Shown: positions 58,166 through 64,000 of the stretch, piece by piece
Layout of the letters: each line of letters begins with the position of its first letter
How positions within the stretch are numbered: the first letter of the stretch is position 1
Assembly (NCBI GenBank): GCA_023935145.1
Contig: CM043702.1
Span: forward strand, 104,669,588 to 104,733,587
Length of the DNA stretch: 64,000 nucleotides
DNA from: Bretschneidera sinensis
Lineage: Eukaryota > Streptophyta > Magnoliopsida > Brassicales > Akaniaceae
Reading direction: 5' to 3'
The notes under the pieces: generated by a model
Told to the model about the DNA's origin: nothing
Databases searched by the model: none
What the model saw: only the letters and a program-made list of their open reading frames with translations
Program-made: the position numbers and the translations under genes

Positions 58166-59402
58166 ATGTCTGATAGAATCTGAGTAAAATACACCACTGG
58201 GGGACCAAATGTGCTTACAAGGCCAATGTCCACTAAATCCATGGTGCTAGATTCAAAGGGGAAGGGCGTGGTAGGCTCATCCAGCAAGAAGCCCAGAACA
58301 AAGCTTGATGACTCTCTGTTCTCCAGCCCGGCTGCCAAGGACAGATATACCTCTGTAATAAGGAAAAAGAAAATATGATGGGTAGAGTTGTCGACTTTGA
58401 CTCTATTCATCATGGTAATTTTGATATTTTACCTGCATTTGAGGCTATTAACTTGACCCTACTGGTCAAGGTTCATGAGAAGTACTACCCTAGACTGATT
58501 AACCAATTCTATGCGAACTTGGTGAAACCTAGTCTACTGGCTTTGAGGTTTAGAACTAGTGTCATGGGTGTGGAGTTTGAGGTCAATACTAACCTCTTGA
58601 TGAGCATTTTAAGGATCCTTGTGGGAGGGATCCAATAGAGTCTGGATGGATGGCCAGACAATTTCGAGGTTGAGGAGGCATGTCAGATAGTTAGGGGCGA
58701 CCCTAACTATGCGTTTCGACCAACTACATTTCACACATGTAGTGATATGCCCCTAGACTCGAAATTGTTCAATCTTATTGTGAGTTGGACCATCCACTCG
58801 AGACTAGGGAGTCAGGGGTATCTATCCAAGATAGATACCGTATTGATTTGGTGCCTTAAAACTGGGCACCGCTTCAATATATACCCCATGCTACTCGTCA
58901 ACATGATAAACGGCGAAGCGAGCGACTCCGGATGCCTTCCCTACGGATGCTCATCACGCTCATGCTCTAGCACTTTCGGGTGCCTCTCCCAGCCTCCGAG
59001 GCTCTGGATATCAGCCTCAAGGACATCATCAATGTCTCATCACTGAAGAAGATGGGATGCACAGTCCGCGATGGCTTCATCTACTCCAAGGCCGAGAAGC
59101 ACATTCGGATTAGAGATGACGACAGCAGTGATGATGAGGACGAGGGTGCTGCTGCTGCTGATATGGATACGGATACCCGAGCACCTCCCATGGGTGACAC
59201 GAGTGCTGGTCAGGCTAGGTACGATAATCTATTTCAGGCTATCACAAGCCTCCAGCTGACCATGCAGTCCGAATTTCAGACCTTGAGCTCTTCCATTGAG
59301 ACCCTCCAGGATGACTTCGAGCTGCTCCAGGAGCACACAGGGAGTTCCCTAGCTGAGATTCGGGATCTTATTCGTGACGGCTCGGACTCTCCCACTCCAT
59401 AA
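58166..59402 (+). pseudogene. ORF3 of element F, in the envelope-like position
   Basis: The first frame starts at the ATG at 58166 (basic/Ser-rich, with GKGVVGSSSKKPRTKLDDS). It shifts near 58370 to RVVDFDSIHHGNFDILPAFE and YYPRLINQFYANLVKPSLLA, has a stop at 58636, continues to about 58943, shifts again, and ends in an acidic, Gln/Glu-rich tail (58980-59402: DDDSSDDEDEGAAAA, then a heptad-like helix). The middle resembles the domain usually labelled 'putative plant transposon protein' that accompanies Sireviruses. I see no signal peptide and no clear membrane segment, so a true envelope role is not supported. Confidence 0.7.
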
Positions 59403-60067
59403 GTCACTTTACTGTCTTCCTTTCGATTTAGACTTTTCATTGTTCTTAGCACGAACATATTTTCATAATTTTATGTATTTTTGTACTTCTGTTTCGGCTC
59501 TATGAAGCCTACCGTGTATAAACATTTGTTATATATGATGATGGATCATGCTTAGACCTATTTCTTTTACTTGTTTTACTTATATGTAATATAGTTGCAT
59601 GCTTTATATATCTTAATATTCGGATTAATGCTGTAAAACTGCTTCTGCATGTATGAAAACTTTCGGTTTTTCTTGGGAAAGCTTCCGAAATCCGAATAAT
59701 GCCAAATTTTTCGCATACAAGTTTTTTTATACATGCTCTTCATGACTATGGTAGCTGTGTAGCTTATTTCTTGGTTTACTACCCTCTTTTCTGCTGTTGT
59801 CAAAACGGGGGAGAAAAAAATGAGAAAATGTGAAAACCTAATGTGAACTCAAGATAATGCATAGATTTAGGAGGAATATTGCCCCAAAGATATTGGAATA
59901 TGATTATAAATGTCGTATTGGTAGGTTGAGTTGTATATAAACTGCGTTTGATCCTTTTACAGGTTGGTTTTATTCAAAAAACAGAGGAGACTCTGCTTGA
60001 TTTTCCAAAAAATCCAACACTTAGTTTCTTAAATGTTTTTCTTTCCCATAAGTTTTGTCATCATCAA
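59403..60067 (+). other. 3' non-coding region of element F
   Basis: AT-rich; GTCAAAACGGGGGAGAAAAA at about 59800-59819 resembles a second purine-rich primer site. No coding frame is recognised. Confidence 0.6.
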
Positions 60068-60079
60068 AAAGGGGGAGAT
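60068..60079 (+). other. Polypurine tract of element F
   Basis: AAAAAGGGGGAGAT directly before the right LTR; typical of Sireviruses. Confidence 0.9.
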
Positions 60080-61293
60080 TGTTGACCCTCACCTATATTT
60101 TAATGACCCTCACCTATATTTTAATGATGACAAAACACAACTCTTATTATATTAATGATGCTATCTAAGTGTATTAAGCAATAAGAGCATTCAACAAAGG
60201 ATCAAGATGCAAGAACTCAACCCGAATCAAACATCCAGTGAAGACAAAAGAACTAGTATAGGGCTAAGGTATTGAAACAAGTTGTAAGTCTCGCTTGTTC
60301 AGGTAATTAGCTTGTCCAATGTCTTTTTTTGAAAAACATTTTAACATAACCTTTTAATCAAATGATTTAAAGTTAAAATCTCTTCAAAACATGAAAACTG
60401 GGTTGTTAAGCAACCCAGTCGACTGGGTACTTATACCAGTCTTCTGGTATATAGGACAGTATGTCCCTAGTCGACTGGGTCAAACATACCAGTAAACTGG
60501 TATTTTGAGCAGAAGGTTCCTAGTCGACTGATAAGTCATACCCAGTCGACTGGTACCTTCAACAGCCTTAAAATTTTGATTTTTAAGAATGACCCAGTCT
60601 ATTGGTACTAAGACCCAGTCGACTGGTAGTTCAAAAAATATGACTGTTGAGACGTGAGATTTTAGCACAACTTACTCCAAAACATTCAAAATCAGTACTA
60701 AACGGGCATATTACATCAAGACTATATAAGCCCACTCTATTGAGCATTTATGTAGAGGAAAATACACATTCAATCAAGTTTTTACTCATTGAAACAGAAA
60801 AGCTTTGAAATATTGATTGTTGAGCCATTCTCCAAGCTTTACCTTGAAAAAGAGATATTATTTAGTTGTATAAGCTTTCATTGTTGTGTCTTTACCATTT
60901 ACTTTACAGCATCTATTGGAAATGGATTAGCTTTCGAAAGGAAGGGATTAGGTTCCGAGAGGAAGGGACTAGCTTTTGAAAGGAAGGGATTTTTGCTTCC
61001 GAGAGGAAGGGATTGTAAGGTTTGTGCAACACCTGTGAAGTTGCACGACTAAGTTTCTTAGTGGATTACTTCAAGGAGGTTCCTTGAAAAGAGTGGACGT
61101 AGGGTCAGAACGAATCCGATATTGTCGAACCACAATAAACTAAGTTTGCATCCTCTATTCCTTAAACTCTTTATTTACAGCACATATTACTTAGTTATAT
61201 GCTTTTGGTGTTATCTGTTTTATAAACTTGTGTTTAATCTGCAAAAGTTTTTAAAACCCAATTCACCCCCCTCTTCGGTTGAAACCTCAGTCT

Positions 61294-61296
<3 letters not shown>
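60080..61296 (+). repeat. Right (3') LTR of element F
   Basis: Starts TGTTGACCCTCACC and ends CAGTCTACA, 1217 bp. A 23-bp stretch (ACCCTCACCTATATTTTAATG) is tandemly duplicated at its start. U3 array 60416-60635, four 21-bp repeats (60921-61015). Confidence 0.95.
60416..60635. promoter_or_regulatory. U3 palindrome array of the right LTR of F
   Basis: Eight units, including CCCAGTCGACTGGGTAC, ACCAGTCTTCTGGTAT, ACCAGTAAACTGGTAT, CCCAGTCGACTGGTACC and CCCAGTCTATTGGTAC. One unit (near 60480) is absent from the left LTR. Confidence 0.9.

Positions 61297-61362
<66 letters not shown>
61297..61362. repeat. (AT)n microsatellite, right part
   Basis: 66 bp of AT dinucleotide continuing the tract at 51121-51161. 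Confidence 0.95.
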
Positions 61363-61366
<4 letters not shown>

Positions 61367-62790
61367 GATTCAAGATGATTATTGATGCTTATGGATAGAT
61401 GATTTAAAAGGATTTTTGCAAACAATCATGAATGAAATAATATAACACACACAAAGTTGATAGCATTGGTTAATGGTGTTAAAAGACAATGAAGATGCTA
61501 ATTGTTAGATTACCGTCATAATAAGATCAAATTTGTAGGAAAACTTATGATATGGAGTTTTATGACTAACAGAGAAAAATAAATTTGAACTAAGAGATCT
61601 TTTATTTTCAAACAGTTAAAAAACTGTAAATACACAAAGAAAGAAAGAAGAATAGTGGGAACAATAGATGGTTATTGGGCGGTGCACATTACTTTATTAG
61701 GAGTTCGACATTAAACTGAAAAATTGATTTACTAAAACTATCAATTTGAATTTTTTTTATACATTTTCGATTATTGGTTTGGTTATGTTTTTTTTTTTTT
61801 TTTGTTCTGTATACCCTGCTAATCGAATCGAATCAATTATGTACACATACATATAAAAATATATTATAAATAATATATATGTATAATTGAATAAATTATT
61901 ATAATGTGCAAAGAAATACTATGGACCCTTTAATTTTGAATCATAAACTCTATACATAAATATCAAAAAATATATTTTGTAGAATTTTTGATTTGTTTTC
62001 AATTTTAATAGCCCCTCTGTTTTATAATTTTTGTACACTATTCTTTCAATTAAATAATTATTATTTTTATTAATTTTAAATTAATAATGCATCTAATTTT
62101 TTTAAGTATACCTTTATAGAGTACACAAGTTTTTGAAAATAATTTTTAATCGATAAAATATCTGAAACGAATAGAGTCAAAATTGATTTAAAAAATCAAA
62201 ACGAAAAAAAATTATGGGAGAAAGAGAGTATTAAAAATACATTTATAACTTCAAACTTTATTTATGTTTGAATTTTTAAATGTCGATAGAATTCTTACCA
62301 TGTATTATCCTTTCTTAAATTATATTATCATTTTATTAATAAAAAAATTTGGTGAAAAAAACTTTTGTTTTGATTAAGTTAACCTAAAATGTTTGATTAA
62401 CCGAATTTTGGGTTAACCGAATTTTGGGTTAACCAAATGAAATCGTTTAATTTTAATTATAATTTTTACCTAATCGAAAATTTTAGTTTAAGAATAGTTT
62501 TTAGTGTTTAATTTGGTAACTGAATCATATCCACTAGACAACCCCAATTAGAAAGATAAATTACATTGACCTTTAAATTTGTGGCAATATAGTGCAACCC
62601 CAATTAGAAAGATAAATTACATTGACATTTAAATTTGTGGCAATATAGTGCAACATTTAATTACCTAAATTAACCTTCCATATTTTTTCGCAAATTAAAA
62701 GTTAAGGATTTAAATACGGTGCACTAAACTTCAAGAACATTTGACACAACAAACCTCAATTTGAAATTTATCCTTCATATGGGGCAAAAG
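61363..62790. other. AT-rich intergenic region
   Basis: No coding frame or recognisable element. It contains a triple GAATTTTGGGTTAACC-like repeat (62400-62440) and a 57-bp tandem duplication (62541-62655). Confidence 0.6.
62541..62655. repeat. 57-bp tandem duplication
   Basis: AACCCCAATTAGAAAGATAA and the following 37 bases are repeated immediately with one change. Near identity suggests a recent event. Confidence 0.92.
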
Positions 62791-63049
62791 TATAATTAAT
62801 GCGAATTATACCGATCTGGGCGACTGGGCCTGCCAAAATGTTCTCTTTTTTTTGGGTACATATCAAAGAGGGTATTTCTGACAGTTCCCGTTTATGTCAT
62901 TTCCATGACCTAACAAAAAGACTAAAAGAGAGAGTTGTATCAGGTAAAAGTTTTTACTGTTGTATTATTTCTAATTATTTTTCTTTTAGGATATTGTTTA
63001 AAAATTTTATTATTTAATTAATAACTATGTCTCTCTTAATAATCATTTT

Positions 63050-63295
63050 GACTTCAGTTAGGAGGTTTTTGCCGGACGAGACAACCTACCAGTTGTTGCG
63101 GCTCTCTCAAGTGACAGAAAGATTTCTAGGGAGAGAAAAACAGTGATCCTTTTTAGAGAGAGAAAAAAGTGAAAAGACGATATATATTTTTCAGAGTGAG
63201 GAGCTTAGATTTATAGAGAGAGAAAACAGATTAGATAGCCTACAACAACATTTCTAGAGCGAAAAGTGGGATTGCTGGTTGGAGCTCCTCTCATA
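63050..63295 (+). promoter_or_regulatory. Candidate 5' leader of a host gene
   Basis: GC content rises compared with the region to the left, and several GAGAGAGAAAA runs occur at 63135-63230. GA-rich leaders are common in plant genes. No firm TATA box or start site can be placed. Confidence 0.45.
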
Positions 63296-63350
63296 ATGTC
63301 TCAAAATCTCCAGATTTCTTCTTCGACAACTGTTTCTACTTCTTCTTCAG
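63296..63350 (+). CDS. First coding exon of an unidentified host gene (partial)
   Basis: ATG at 63296 in an ATAATGTCT context encodes MSQNLQISSSTTVSTSSS and then one base of the next codon. A CAG/GTATGT donor follows at 63351. The peptide is Ser/Thr-rich and too short to identify. Reading past the donor meets a stop soon, and two possible acceptors inside the window (near 63660 and 63755) also lead to stops, so the first intron probably runs beyond 64000. The gene's product cannot be named from this. Confidence 0.5.
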
Positions 63351-64000
63351 GTATGTTGTGCTATTCTTGCAAGTCCGGATAGTTGAATTCCAATTTTGTC
63401 CCTTTTCTCTCGTTTTGTTCACTCTCTGCTACTCTCAGCTCTCAAAAACAGCTGAAATCTCTGCTTTTTCCCTCAGATCGATCTTTCCTAATTTCTTGCG
63501 TTTTCCTCAAATGGTGATCTGGGTATTGATTTCTTTCTTGATTATAGATGGACTCTGTTTCTTTGGTATTTACTTTCCCAAACGGCTCCCTTTTTGTCTA
63601 ATTGTTTTTTTTTTATTTGATACTTGTTTCGAATATAATTTTTCTTTGATTTGGTTTCAGTGGGCAGTTTTATCTTATCTGTTTGTTTGTTTGCTTGAGA
63701 AAATGTAAGGTAAGAAAATATGGGAATCTATTTCGATCTTCTCATTATTTTTGTAGACCATGTTGATGGAGTTTAGCTCTACTGAGCTCTTTGAAATGTC
63801 TACTTGTTTATATAGATCTCCTTCGTTTAATCTACTTTTGGTTGAAATGCTGATGTGGGTATGCTTTGTCTCTTTGATTTGGCCTTTTGAAGAGTTTGGT
63901 TCCTCAGGTGTTAGGTGTCTACAAATGGTTTTCTTAAATGGAAAGCTATGACGTTTCACATTTTATGGGGAGTGTTTAACAGTTTCCATCTATTATCAGG
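63351..64000 (+). other. First intron of the candidate host gene (partial)
   Basis: T-rich sequence after a GTATGTTG donor, with no in-window acceptor that keeps a frame open. Short open frames inside it look like chance. Confidence 0.4.

Larger units (their letters stand above)
51162..61296 (+). mobile_element. Element F: Ty1/copia Sirevirus-like retrotransposon
   Basis: It has two LTRs of about 1.2 kb, an initiator-Met PBS, a polypurine tract AAAAAGGGGGAGAT, and the copia order gag, protease, integrase, RT, RNase H. About 2.5 kb more with a third ORF lies before the 3' LTR, as in Sireviruses. Flanks are ATATA on both sides, inside an AT repeat, so the TSD fits but is weak evidence alone. 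Every ORF has stops or frameshifts. Confidence 0.95.

Noticed and set aside
58166..59402. Calling ORF3 a viral envelope gene
   Set aside because: Position alone suggests it. No signal peptide or membrane segment is visible, so only 'envelope-like position' is stated.
61122..61385. Open frame with a long Ile-Tyr repeat
   Set aside because: It is the (AT)n microsatellite read through from the end of LTR F; not a protein.
62799..63017. 72-codon frame in the upstream region of the candidate gene
   Set aside because: No recognisable composition or homology, ends in AT-rich sequence, no start context; treated as chance.
63358..63708. 116-codon hydrophobic frame near the right edge
   Set aside because: It begins just after the GT donor of the candidate exon, in T-rich sequence. 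T-richness alone gives Phe/Leu-rich open frames; more likely intron.

Overview
The window is plant nuclear DNA, most likely from a eudicot. It is AT-rich and about 95% of it is nested LTR retrotransposons. There are no bacterial features and no tRNA or rRNA genes; the tRNA-like matches are primer-binding sites (PBS). The only sign of a host gene is at the far right: a GA-rich leader, an ATG at 63296 and a short first exon with a GT splice donor at 63351.

Elements are named here for reference. H (1-1297, minus) is an isolated LTR. Element 0 (plus) is a decayed Ty3/gypsy element split into three pieces: 1298-3770, 18956-19683 and 48354 to about 48720. A (3771-18955, minus) is a Tekay-like chromovirus inserted in the integrase end of 0. 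C (9961-15114, plus) is an Athila-like deletion derivative inserted in A. B (19684-48353, minus) is a second Tekay-like chromovirus inserted in the 3' LTR of 0, with a perfect GTTAG target-site duplication (TSD). Each LTR of B was later hit by an Athila-like element: D (20610-30546, minus) in the left one and E (38482-48083, minus) in the right one. G (about 48721-50999, plus) looks like the 3' end of a Tat-lineage element, with an antisense ORF, a 54-bp tandem array, a polypurine tract and an LTR. F (51162-61296, plus) is a nearly complete Ty1/copia Sirevirus-like element inserted in an (AT)n tract. It has gag, pol and a third ORF in the envelope-like position. From 61363 to about 62790 is AT-rich intergenic DNA, followed by the promoter, leader and first exon of the host gene.

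The order of events follows from who interrupts whom: 0 is oldest, then A and B, then C (in A) and D and E (in B). Every element carries stops, frameshifts or lost catalytic residues. D is the least damaged Ty3/gypsy copy: five in-frame stops and no frameshift over 5.4 kb.

The most interesting pattern is regulatory. Five elements from two superfamilies (A, C, D, E and F) carry an array of short degenerate palindromes centred on TCGA or ATCGAT just upstream of the LTR TATA box. A and F share a CCAGTCGAC-type motif; C, D and E share a GCGATCGAGCGC-type motif. F has a second copy of this array-plus-TATA module inside the element, immediately before its third ORF, which suggests a separate promoter for that ORF. 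All functional statements are inferred from sequence alone.
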